Assembly (NCBI GenBank): GCA_963971225.1
Contig: OZ020267.1
Location: 5,766,001-5,830,000 of the forward strand
Reading direction: 5' to 3'
DNA length: 64,000 nucleotides
DNA from: Melieria omissa
Taxonomy: Eukaryota > Arthropoda > Insecta > Diptera > Ulidiidae
Position numbers and translations under genes: made by a program. The notes below the pieces were generated by a model. That model saw nothing but the letters and a program-made list of their open reading frames with translations, made no database searches and was not told the origin of the DNA. Shown here one piece after another: positions 48,357-59,511 of the stretch. Positions within the stretch are counted from its first letter, which is position 1. Every line of letters starts with the position of its first letter.

Positions 48357-49342
48357 TTAACACTCCGATGCCCAACAAGGTCCGTAGGGACCTATGGCGT
48401 TTTAAAAGATGCGGCATTTCAATACGGGGGGAGTGATGAGCTTGAGACTTTATGACTTCTATAAATGGAATGTTTAGAAGCTGTTAAAATAGATTTCGGC
48501 AAGATTGCATGTATTTTACTACCATAACTATTGCATTGAAGTCATTTAGGGCGTCGATGACCGACAAGGTCCGCAGGGACCTTGTAGGTAGCTCCATGTA
48601 ATTTGATTTTATTTTTTGTTAGTAAGTATAAATAGTTAGTGCTAAATATTTATAGCAGCACAATTTCAAATAAATCATTGAAATTAAAATACGTACGGTG
48701 ATTGGGATCAAATTGATATGCCGCCGTACGCGCTTTCATAACTGAGCATGAGTGAACAACAAGCAGTAATGCAGACTTTGGTTAGATATTTGGAAAACAA
48801 TGAAGAACCTTATTCATTCACCGAGGAGACAAATTACAAAGATTTCTTGCCATACAATGAAACATATGATGCTGAAGTTGAACTGAATGTCACTCTGGCG
48901 GTTGAAGCTGACTCTGACGACGATGATCAAACTCCATTATTAATTTGATAATGGCTGAAGGTATTGCCTAAGTATATACACAAATAATGAAAAACTGAAT
49001 AAAAATAAAAATAAATATATATAAAAACCCATTACTCTAAAAAAAAATGCCATACTTGCAGCGGCATAGATGCATGAACAGCTAAAGCAAAGTTAGGCAA
49101 CTAAATGCAATTATTTTGTATTGTATACGTTTTTACCTATCTGTCTGTAGTAACAAATACACATGTGTTTACAAAAAAATATACACGAAGCAAAACTTGT
49201 TGGCTCTCCAAACACATCTAGACACATTCTGTAACCCTACATTATAAAATTACACATCTTATATGCAATATTACAAAAAAGGTCCCTGGGGACCTTGTTG
49301 GGCTTTGACCGTGTAAAAAATTATCGGTTATCGGAGTGTTAA
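48357..49342 (+). mobile_element. piggyBac-like element, 982 bp plus TTAA
   Basis: TTAA at both edges (48357-48360, 49339-49342). Termini CACTCCGATGCCC and, on the other strand, CACTCCGATAACC. Three palindromic GGTCC-GGGACC motifs lie inside: near 48380, 48568 and 49280. Neighbouring array units read ATGTTAAAAAATT without the insert, which proves the insertion site. It holds one small open frame and an AATAAA, so it looks like an internally deleted piggyBac-type element. Confidence 0.8.
48748..48948 (+). CDS. 66-residue acidic ORF inside the piggyBac-like element
   Basis: Reads MSEQQAVMQTLVRYLENNEE... to ...SDDDDQTPLLI and a TGA-TAA double stop. Acidic, Tyr-containing, no catalytic motifs. 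AATAAA words follow ~50-70 bp after the stop. piggyBac-type transposases often begin with an acidic, poorly conserved region, so this may be the remaining N-terminus of a deleted transposase. No homology could be confirmed by eye, and it may not be translated. Confidence 0.4.
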   Translation: MSEQQAVMQTLVRYLENNEEPYSFTEETNYKDFLPYNETYDAEVELNVTLAVEADSDDDDQTPLLI

Positions 49343-50220
49343 AAAATTCGTTTTATTTTTTAATAATCACACAGGTGGGAAAAATATGTGTGGCAAAACA
49401 CTATACGAGGAAAATATTAAGAACATTTTATGATTTTATCAAAATTCTGGCTTGATAAACTCTTTTCGAAAATACCAAAACAACACAAAATAAAAATGTT
49501 ATTTTTGGCATAGCCACTTTACGCAACTTGCACGTTGCTTAGAATCTAATTTTTTATTTGTTTACCTACGATTCACCTGTCATTTCTCATATTCAATAAA
49601 GTGTGTAATTTCTAATTTGTTCACAACGAGACACAAGTGAAACCAGACGTGTTTTTCATTTCATCAGTTATGCACAATAAAAATATATTATAATTAAAAT
49701 TATGATTAAAATTTTTTTATTATTTTTTTTTAAGTATGTATTTTTAACATGAGGAATAAATCCAAGAATAACACCAAACACCAAAAATCAAAATATTTAA
49801 ATATTAAAAAAAGCTAAAATTCATTAAAAAATTATGTTTTTGATATTTCGTTTCATTTTTTAAGTAGATGAAAAAACATGTGGAGAAAAAATAAAGAAAA
49901 TTAAATTTCTAACTTGATTATTTTTGTTTTTGAAAACTCCAAAAAATAAAATATTAAATGATTTAAACAAAATTTTATTTTTTTGGAGTTTTCAAAAACA
50001 AAAATCAAGTTTGATTTTTAATTTAATAAAAAGTTAAAATTTATTTAAAATTATATTTTCAAATTTGTTTCTTTTGTTTAGGAAATGAAAAATACATCTG
50101 GAAAAAAATAAAAAAAATTAAAATTCGAACTTGATAATTTTTGTTCTTTAAAACACAAAAAATAAAAAAATTAATGGTATGAAAACAAATTTTTTTTTCA
50201 CCAAAGAAAATGTTTTTCGG

Positions 50221-53200
50221 TTATATTCACTACTGAGTCCACTGATATTTTAGTAATTTGTCTAAGTGATAAAAACAATATGTCGCAATCGCATCTAAAT
50301 CGGACAACTGGTTTGAAATCACTAATATTTTTTTTATTTATTAAATTAATTCTGCTTAATTGGGGATTTATTGTATTATATAATTTTTTTATTTTATTTT
50401 TATTTATTATTTTTTAATTTATTTAGTAATAATTTTTGTACAATACGAAATATTTTACAAATAACTACTTGCAGCACTGGCAGCAGAAGCCTTCGGCTGT
50501 AGGATTAGCAATTAGGAGCTGGAATTCAAGACAATTGTTACTCATTGCTTTACTAATAATAAAAAATATATCCATTCCTTATTCGACTATTGCCTCTAAT
50601 TTAAATGCAAGTTTAATCTAAAGTTGAATTACAATTTGAAGTTGAACGAGTACAAATTCCTTAACAAAGTTAGTATCACTAATCCTTTGAAATTTGCTAA
50701 AATTTCAAATTGAAAATTTTTAGACATCGTTAAATATGAACACAAAGTGTCAGTGTCAGTGTTAATCGCTGATTAATTTGCCCTACTTCCACTTGTCGTG
50801 GTGTCGTTTGTCAGGCTTACTCGCACAAACGAAACTTCCACCCTGAGCATTAACTGCTGCAGACTTTTAACAAATTCATATACTTTGAAATTGAAGTCGA
50901 GTAGAGTCCAGCGATTAATTACGGGCACACAACACTCTGTTGCTCAACTGATGGAACATTGCAGCGAGGCGTTAAAATGTGACTACGTCGTATCAGATGA
51001 AAGGCTTAAAGACGATAATTTGCTATTCAGTCGAAGGGCAGAGAATATGAATTCATAATGAAATTAATACGAAATGCCCGCAAGAATTTTAAATAGCCTT
51101 GACTACACAACTGGAGCGCCATGTAGTTGTGAGTGTGTGTGGGTGCGCGTTGTGCACTTGGATTAATTGTAGATAAATATTGCCTCTGGATTGATGATAA
51201 TTGAGTGCAAAGCGGATATTTTCTACTCTAAGCAGCTTTGAAGCTGTTTGCAAATTGCTTCAAATGTCCTCGAGCCAGAAAAAACTACACAAAATTGATA
51301 GCTTAAAGTCAGCAATGCCACGCAACAATTTGACCAAACATTAAAGGCCGTTGAAGATTTATGACTTTGGTAAATAACGAAATGTTCGAACCGATGTTTG
51401 GCGCATATTTAATTTCCGCTTTCCGCATTGCTGCTGCCGTTGCGGTTCAAATGAGTTTCGACAGCAGCCACCGAGCGTGCGCCGCATATTCATCAAGTTT
51501 GGTTTTGGCGAATTCAGAAACTTGGTTTTAATTAAATGCAGATTATGCTCTTCTATGCAAAGCCAATTTTGGCGTACGTTCTTGCAAATTAAACACAGTC
51601 GACTGACCGAAGCTGGGCGAGTTGAATTTGCGCGCATTAAATGCGCGTCGCTCATGATTGAGTTGGCAAGTTCAATAACCGTCTCGAAGTCGCTGGGGAA
51701 ACTTGTGCGACAGCGAAGTAAAGTTTTTCCGCGTTCGCAGGGCAGTGCCGCCATGGCGCGATATCGAATGTGCTAACGAAGCTTAATTCAGCTTCAATTC
51801 CCGCTGGAGCTCGCCGACGCGCCGAGCTGCAATGCTCTCATTTGCTCAACGGATGCCTTCATCCTTTCATATTTTCACATTTTCTGTGTAACGTGCAGTG
51901 TTTAAGCTTTAATACGCCGCAGTATGTTGACTCATTTGCCATGTCGCTGCGCTCGCACGCAAGTTTCTAACTTGAATTGAAAAAAGAAGCAACAAAGAAA
52001 AAAATGCAATTTTCCTTCTTCCGTTTACTTTGGCCGCCCACACATGCTTTCACTTCGCCTTACATTTAATTTGGCGTGTCGCCCCCTGTGCTCGTTTGCT
52101 GCATTCCGCTCCACATGCAGACGTTCCCCAGGGCGTATGAGTAACATTAAACTTTAACACATGCAGTGTGTTATTCTCCCGTTTTCACTGCTGAGCGCTG
52201 ACTTTGGACATCCAGTGCGCCATTTCTGCTCGGCTCGTGCGGCTTAGGACTTTAAATGCCTCGGCCGCTTTGTTGTCTGCTGGCGGTTTTTCCTTCTTTA
52301 CGCCACTGTTCGCTTCAATGTGGCAGGCAGCGTCGAGCAGGTAATTTAGTTGCATTTAAATGTGCATACTTTGCCGCCACCCTCGTCTCTCCCGCCCACA
52401 TTTGTTGCACATATTTACGAGGTGCGCGCTCCTTTCGGGCTGCTCGCTTCCTTTTTATTATCTTTGCGTTTCGTTTCGTTTTGTTTTGTTTTGTTTTCGT
52501 TGCCTTTGTTCGCTCCGCTCCTCATCTAATTTCCATTTGGTTTATTACACCGTTCCGCCAGTTGACTGCTAAATGTGTAAATTGTATAATGCCCCGCCCC
52601 CCGTCTCATATACCGTAAGTAGCGCTGAGCAGATTTTATTGGGGTTAACCGCTTTCTGTCCGTGTTTCGTAGCGAAATAAACACACAGTTTTGTGTTGTG
52701 TTGTGCTGCGCGCCGGTGCGGATGGCGTGCAAGTTTTATGCGTTGGCTTATGCGCGATTAGGATTCTTTTTATTGGTGCGCAATTGCAAGTTTTATAGTT
52801 CATATTTCAGGAAGTTGAATTGAATTGTGGCAGACGAGAGCATTTGTGGCTGGAGAAATTATGGCATAGATTTCATGGCATTGGCTGTGGTTTGGCATTC
52901 GCCAACACATAAAACAGATAATGCGAGTTAGATTTGCTTATTTTACTGTCACAAATGATGCGAGATTGTTTTTTAGTATTCTTGGGTACACAAATCGAAG
53001 AGATGTTTCAATGCAATCGTTGATTACTCTCACACGATTGCTTGTTGGCATTGAATCCACTATTAAAGCGAAGCATAGACAGTCATGACGAGAGTTGGAG
53101 GCGAGTAGAAAAGGTTTTTGCTCTGATCTGATATTTTCAGGGGCCAATTTTGACCACTGTATGAAGCGAGAAGGAGAGAAAAAGAGAGAGAGGAGAGCAT

Positions 53201-53330
53201 AAGAAGGAAAGGCATTTGCATCCCGTCATAGTTTCAATTTGTCTTTCTATTGATTTAAAATATCTTTTTCATTAAAAGATCCGGTGATCCGATCTTGCTA
53301 TTTGAAATATTTTTAGGTTAACATGTCTCT
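50221..53330. other. Intron DNA, no supported gene
   Basis: AT-rich to 50780, then less AT-rich (51350-52620) with (GTTTT)n near 52467-52500 and a GA-rich stretch at 53168-53200. The 131-codon minus-strand frame at 51359-51754 has several Cys but no GPCR or other recognised pattern. Confidence 0.4.
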
Positions 53331-53599
53331 TTATGTGTCTATCCATTTTATGTCTGTAAGCCCAATTTTTTATCCTCCAGTTATCTATTCTTCAATTATC
53401 TGACTGTTTAACTCCTTTTAAGTTTACCTTTTTATGTGCTATCCATACATCCGTCTTTTCCGTCCGTCTTTTGTTCTGATCTTTCATTTGTCTATAAGTT
53501 TTTCAATTATCTGACTGTTTTTAGGTTTGTCTTTTCATATGTTATCCATACATCTGTCTTTTGTATCGTCTTACAGTCCAGTCATCTGTGTGTGCATGA

Positions 53600-54900
53600 C
53601 TTCACCACATCAGAAACCCTTCATTTATTAATCTGTTTTATCATAAGTTCATCTATTTCTAACTTTTCATCTGCTATCTTTTCTTCCGTTTAGCTTTCTG
53701 TCTTACATTCCAGCTTCTTCATTAGTTCATGAGATCGAAAGTCTTTTATCTATTAGTCTGTCTCACTATGAGCTTATCTAATTATCTGTATAGATTGTTT
53801 ATCTTATTCAATTCTAAAGTCATCTAAGTTGGTTCTTTTTTTATCTGAGCATCAGATCGCTCATCTATCTAAATTTTTATATTATTTATTCATCTGCCTA
53901 TTTTTTGGTATATATTTTACTGTCCAGACATCTTCTGCCCATACATTGGTTCATTTGATCATAAAATGGTTTTTATTTATACATCTGTTTCTTGATATGT
54001 CAATCCATTCATTCGCCTATCTGTCCATATTTTTTACTTTAAACTTTACTATACGTGTTCCTTTTGTCTGTTTCACCTTGAGTTAATCTGTTTATCTGCA
54101 AAGTATTTAAGTTAGATTATCGTTTGTTTATCTGATCATCAGATCGCTTATCTATTTATCATCTTTCTATTTATTATATTTTTTTAACTGCCTTTTTGTC
54201 GGTCTTTTTGACTATTCAGGCATCTTATGCCCATACATTGGTTCATCTGATCATATAATCGTTTTCATTTATTCATATGTTTCCTTGAAACTTGACTTCA
54301 CTTAAAAGTTCACTACACTTATGTCCAGTTCGTCTGTCTCAGACGTTTCTATCTGTTCGACCTTAAAGATATCTATCGATGGTCCTTTGTTTATCTAAGC
54401 ATCAGATCGCTAATCTATCAATTTATTCGATTTATTTATCTGTCTATTCTTTGATCTTTTCCGCTGTCCAGACATCTTCTGCCCATACATTGGTTCATCT
54501 GATCAGATAATCGTTTTCATTTATTCATCTGTTTCCTTGAAACTTGATTTCACTTAAAAGTTCACTACACTTATGTCCATTTCGTCTGTCTCACCATGAG
54601 CCCATCTATTTATCTGTATAATCGTGTATCTGTTCGACCTTAAAGATATCTATCGATGGTCCTTTGTTTATCTGAGCATCTGATCGCTAATCTATCAATT
54701 TAGTGGATTTATTTATCTGTCTATTCTTTGATCTTTTTCGCTGTCCAGACATCTTCTGTCCATACATTGGTTCATCTGATAAGATAATGGTTTTCATTTA
54801 TTCATCTGTCTCCTGATGTACTAATCGATTTATCCGTTTATCCGTCCATCTGCTCGACCTTCAGTTCATCTGTTGAATTGTATATATATTCAATTCTAAA
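53600..54900. repeat. ~267-287-bp tandem array, about 4.5 units
   Basis: The landmark CAGATCGCT (CTGATCGCT in the last) occurs at 53853, 54140, 54413 and 54680, spacings 287, 273 and 267. Each unit carries CTGTCCAGACATCTTCTG, CCCATACATTGGTTCATCTG and TTTCATTTATTCATCTGT-like blocks. The last two are most alike. Pyrimidine-rich TCTATCTGTC words extend to 53330 and 55500. Confidence 0.85.
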
Positions 54901-55525
54901 GGTATCAATGTCACTTTGTCTGCCTATCTGACCATCAGTTCCCTCGTCTGTTTATCCTTATTATCCTTATCCTTCCATCTATTAGACTTTACAGTCATCT
55001 GTCCATAAGGAAAAACATCTAAGCATATTCTGTTCATTTATTCATCTGTCTTCTCATGTGTCCATTCGATTATTTACTCAGTTATATTCCGATCAACTTT
55101 GGAGTTTTTGTCTTATTATTTGATCGTTAACTCGCTCTTCTGTCTTTTTGTTCATCTACCTATTCTTCCGTTTATTTTATTGCCATTCGTTAATTCATCT
55201 GATAGCATATTTTTGCACTTATTCATCTCTTTTTTGTATATTTTCGATTATTTATTGTTGTACATATGTCGTGATCTATTCATTCATTTTTCATCTGTTT
55301 AACTTTAAAATTTTCTATACGTTCTTGTGTTTATTTCCCAATAAATCTCATCTTTTTTTAACTGTCTTTTTATTCATCTCTCAATTCATTGCATATCTCA
55401 TAACAACCAATTTATCCATCTGTTACTTTGTCCGAATCATTGTACGTTCGCATAATTTTCAATTTAAGCACTTATCTCTCTATGTATTTATGTGTCAATT
55501 CAAATATCCATTGGACATTCTAGTC

Positions 55526-55584
55526 CAGTGATGGCCATTTTGCTGCTCACGAGAAGCATACGAGTAGCAGGATGGCCCCTACTG
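55526..55584. mobile_element. 59-bp hAT-like micro-MITE with 8-bp flanking repeat
   Basis: Ends CAGTGATGGCCAT and, on the other strand, CAGTAGGGGCCAT. The 23-bp arms pair into a hairpin with a ~13-bp loop. The flanking 8-mers TTCTAGTC (55518-55525) and TTCTACTC (55585-55592) match 7 of 8, as expected for a hAT target duplication. Confidence 0.65.
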
Positions 55585-55693
55585 TTCTACTCACTCGTTG
55601 AATGTCCATCTTACTACACTGTTTAACACAAAAACGTGCCGAGCTGCACTGTATTTGACAAAATCTTAAAGAATTTAGATTTTTTTAAGCCAT

Positions 55694-55942
55694 TTAACCG
55701 TAGATGGAGCTTTGTATCAAAAATTATACATTTAGTTTTTTGTTATATTACAACTTTTTTCAGAATATTATTAATTTAACCATTCTTTGTGACTTTGTTG
55801 TGTTGGGATTATGCTTGTTTAAAACCATCTATCACACTTTTTTAAGAAAGAGGTCTTGAGAAAATTGAAAAGTTTATAATTCTCTCCTTTGTATACATAA
55901 GATAGCATTCCTTAATTTTTTTAAAGCTCGATCTACGGTTAA
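55694..55942. mobile_element. TTAA MITE, family 2 (copy 2), 249 bp
   Basis: Collinear with 36927-37176; ends CCGTAGATGGAGCTTTG and, on the other strand, CCGTAGATCGAGCTTTA, with TTAA at both edges. Non-coding. Confidence 0.88.
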
Positions 55943-57396
55943 AAATACAAAAATCCTCACTTACTTTCAGTTATTTAAAACGATTCAATATTCAATATTT
56001 ATTAACAATGTGCTGTCTCCTTTTTCTTAAAATTATAAAAAAGTATTCTCGTTAAAAATTTGATTCCTTCATCATTTTGTTGATTTAAAACTTACGCATT
56101 CGATTCAATCGAAATGCAAACTGAATCCATCTTTACATTCTTATTTCACATTGCATGCGCGCCTTCGCCTTCGCCATCGACGTCTCCAATTCAATTAACC
56201 CGCCGCCCTTCACTCGAAATGCCATCAGCTTCAATGCGTTTCAATTGAAATTGCACTCGATTCCGTGTTCGCGCCTTTAATTGCATTTTCCACGCTTTTA
56301 AGTGCTTTCTATTTTCTTCAATGCTCTACGGGAAAAATTCGCCGCTGTTTCGTTTCGTTTCGTTTGTTGTTGTTCTTATACTTTATGCGAGTCTGCGAGT
56401 TCGCGTGCCTCCATAATTTTACACGCTCCGCATTCGCCACTCCCCGTTCGTGCACGCGCTGCGCCGCACCCGCAGCGGCGACGGTTTCGCATTGCGCACC
56501 CTTAACCCTAATGAGCTCGCCTTACACCTGCTAAGCTTTTATCTTGAGATCTTGTGCGGCGTGCGGCGTACGATTACCATTTAATTAAAAACTGCAGAAT
56601 AATATTTTTCACTGTGCGCTTTCCGACGCCTTCTTATCCACTTCTGGATGTCGTCGTCGTCTGCGTCTCGTCGCCGGTTTGTGCGCCTCCGTTTTACAGT
56701 CTGCACACTTCAAGCTCTCTTGCACACGGCACAAATAATCGTAATGAAAAATGTCAGCGACGCGACTTAAACAATAAACACTTAAATGCGGACATTAAAA
56801 AACACACAACACACTGAACGCCCAACGAACGAACGAACCAACGAACAACTTAAATGCGCATTTTCATTATTTTTAAACCTTTGTCGGCGTGTCGCGCACC
56901 GGTAATCCTTCTACTTGCTTTACGATTTTGCGATTCAAGAACATTTTAACGCGACTGTGTTCCTAAGGATCTGAGAGTTTAATGGCAGTGCAGGTTGTAA
57001 CTTTGTAGTTAATATATTTTTATTTTTTGGTATCTTGAGTGAGCACCTTTAAAGATTTATTTAAAGACAGACAGAAGTTGTTGAATTTTTACAGAAGACA
57101 TGTTTTCATTTAAAAGAGTTCATTCTTTTTGTAATAATTTCTAAAAATTTTAAATGAATTTATGAGAGCAAGAATTTTGTTAATTTTTCTAACAATTGAA
57201 AAATTTGTTTTCGTTCCTTCCCATAAGTTGCTGTGCTTCTGTGCTGCTATTGATAGATCTCACTTTATATGTCTGGGAGTATTGTACTTCCCTGAGTTGG
57301 GTAAAGTGCCTAAGCATTCTGTCAAATCACTGCTCCAATGCGCTGAAAGCCTAAGGCAAAACGCCTGAGCCGAAACTTGGACAATTTGTTTGAGTT
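55943..57396. other. Intron DNA, no supported gene
   Basis: A less AT-rich patch at 56150-56720 and a short CGAA repeat at 56825-56840. Frames there are Ser/Cys-rich without recognised domains. Confidence 0.4.
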
Positions 57397-57830
57397 ACCA
57401 CTGGACACTGCACCATTGGAAGAAGAAGAAGCTGTGGAGATAAGGAAGAAGTAGAAACGATTCAACACTTTCTGTGCCACTGCCTGGACTTGCAGCAACG
57501 CAGACTCTGTACCCTCAGGTTCAGATTCCTGATGGTCCCGACTAGCGAAAATTGAATTTCCGGATCTGCTCTCCTTTATGAAGAGTTCGAACTGGTTTGC
57601 CCCGGAATGAGGCTGATTGGTGAGCTCAACAACCCTTTAAGAACAGATTCGAAATGGGCCAATTTGGCATTCTCTGTGCCGAACACAACCTTCCCTACCT
57701 AACCTAACTTAACCCAAGCGATCATTATCTCACCAGCTTGTAACGCCCAAGGAACACCTTCTGGTGCTGTTAGGGACCCAACAAGGTCTATCATGGTCAA
57801 CCAATCCTAACATAACCTAAACTTCCAATA
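57397..57830 (+). mobile_element. Non-LTR retrotransposon 3' fragment (copy 3)
   Basis: One frame reads TTGHCTIGRRRSCGDKEEVE, then TIQHFLCHCLDLQQRRLCTL, and, after a shift, FPDLLSFMKSSNWFAPE before a stop. Same C-terminal Cys/His motif and KSS-WF tail as copy 2. The 3' part has CCTAACCTAACTTAACC (57697-57715) and GGGACCCAACAAGGTCTA, ending in CCTAACATAACCTAA. Frameshifts make it a relic. Confidence 0.75.
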
Positions 57831-57945
57831 TTCGTTTGAAGTGTTTGTCATAACACGTTTTGGAAAAACTGTGTTGTACGCAAAATTTCCGTTTGAAATG
57901 TTACTAAAAAAATTGATGTTGTATACACAATTTAAATGTATATAA

Positions 57946-58015
57946 TTTGTGGTATCACAATGAGCCATTCAACCTAACTGACTGTCTCTCATACAGAAGC
58001 AGCGACTCAGCCAAA
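57946..58015 (+). mobile_element. Isolated SINE/LINE 3'-end fragment
   Basis: TGTGGTATCACAATGAGCC and CTGTCTCTCATACAGAAGC correspond to the last ~70 bp of the full SINE at 58599-58995, without its head. Confidence 0.5.
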
Positions 58016-58598
58016 CTTTAACCACAAAAAAACCAAATCGATATTTCGTAAAGTACGCATGGCGATAGGTTGGACAGTCAGGCGACAATGAAGACAATTG
58101 TGTTCAACTATAACATATATCACTCAAACAGTTCAGCAATGTTGGGAAGCAGAGGAAATGCCAAAGCCTAAAAATCTAAGATTAATTCGATGCATGCACG
58201 TAACAGCAAAAAGGACAATAAGACAGTAGCCGGACAAAGTTACCAAGAGCTGTGTCAACCTGCCAACTAAACAGATGAGATGAGATGAAATAAGATGAGA
58301 TTCTCTATTTTTGGATGTGAACTTGAAGAACAGTATGAGAATAAAAGTTTCTTGGCATAGTTAGAAGAACTAACAGAGCTGTCAGACTGCAAAAGACAAG
58401 CGACGTTCATACGATCGTAGGTAGGTGTAGAAATTTTGTCATACAAAACTTTTCGATGGGACTACCGAACCAGCACAGGTTTATAATATGATGCTATCTT
58501 CTAATATGTCTATCCTCAAATAGACTAATGGGTATAGAGTCGGTTTACCGTACAATAATAAGTGTAAATATAGAATCAGTATATATTTGTAGGTATAG

Positions 58599-58995
58599 GT
58601 TAGGTTAGGTTGCGGTGGCTGCCTCTGTATGAGACACACTTAGGCCTCTTAACGGGCCCGTTGTGATACCGCATATTTCACCCGTTTTTTGAACTGTGTA
58701 TGCAACACTGGTTTGCCAACATATGTTACAGCACACATTCTAAACGGATGGGGAAAAGGAGGGGAGGGGACCTACAGTTCAACGCCGAACGGCGATTGGC
58801 AGTTTTTTCATTCACATTTGGAGGTTTTGCCATTGCCTGCCAAGAGCGCACTCGTGCGATTCTTGTAATTCTCATTCCCTTCATGTGGGTAGCGATAGAA
58901 GTAGATGAGTTTTTTTTCCAGCCCGAGCCAAGAATCGAACCCGGGGCGCTCAGTATGAGAAGCCAGCGCGCTACCCGCTGAGCTATCGAGGCCGG
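58599..58995 (-). mobile_element. Full-length tRNA-derived SINE, copy C, 397 bp
   Basis: On the minus strand the head reads CCGGCCTCGATAGCTCAGCG with a perfect A-box (TAGCTCAGCGG) and, ~32 bp later, a B-box (GGTTCGATTCT). The body has CAAGAATCGCACGAGTGCGC. The 3' end has GGTATCACAACGGGCCCGTT and GAGGCAGCCACCGC and finishes in AACCTAACCTAACC. The 13-mer TTTGTAGGTATAG flanks it exactly at 58586-58598 and 58996-59008, defining both ends. Confidence 0.95.
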
Positions 58996-59281
58996 TTTGT
59001 AGGTATAGAATAGAATAGATTATATCCTCTGCCATATTGAAACAACGTTTGGTCATCTTGTGTGTCTTTCATTTTACTGAGAGTGAATAAGTTTCGGCTC
59101 GAGAACCTGAGCCTTTACTATGGTTTTCAAAGCTCTGAAACTCATCTTTTCCTGAACTGCAACATCGATAAATTGTTTGTCCATTTTACGCTCCTTTGAG
59201 TTCATCCGTCTGAAAGAGGTCTCGGTACTACAAATAAATCAATCATATTTTTACAAATTACCAGAACGAAAACAAGTCCGA

Positions 59282-59505
59282 TTGAAGTAATGAATACCAT
59301 TACTCAGCCATCAGATTTACCTGATTTAGTTCCCTGCGACTTTTTCTTGTTTGACTGAGAAAACCATTAGAGAACAAAGCAGAAAATCGAAAACGATTCT
59401 GATGGCCATTGAGAATATTGAGTACCACATAGGTTTTGAAGATTGTAACACTCGCTGGCGTGAGAACGTTGCACTCGGTGGACTTTACTCCAAAAGATAC
59501 AATGT
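59282..59505 (+). pseudogene. Degenerate mariner transposase C-terminal fragment
   Basis: Frames read LPDLVPCDFFLFD, LRKPLENKAENRKRF and FEDCNTRWRENVALGG. They parallel the third catalytic Asp region (PDLAPCDFFLF-type) and C-terminus of a mariner transposase distinct from the two others in the window. Stops and frameshifts abound. A TTAA MITE begins 7 bp to its right. Confidence 0.55.
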
Positions 59506-59511
59506 TAGTTT

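Larger units (their letters stand above)
47600..50220. repeat. Degenerate AT-rich tandem array, ~195-220-bp unit
   Basis: Units share CGTTTTATTTTTTAAGTATCAC-like starts, a GTGGAAAAAA block and GAGGAAAATATAAGAA near 47820, 48014, 48234 and 49411. The last gap becomes ~195 bp after subtracting the 982-bp insert at 48361-49342. Further weaker units continue to ~50200. Confidence 0.65.

Noticed and set aside
51359..51754. 131-codon minus-strand frame considered as a missing GPCR exon
   Set aside because: It has no transmembrane-type hydrophobic segment and no DRY or TM-specific motif.
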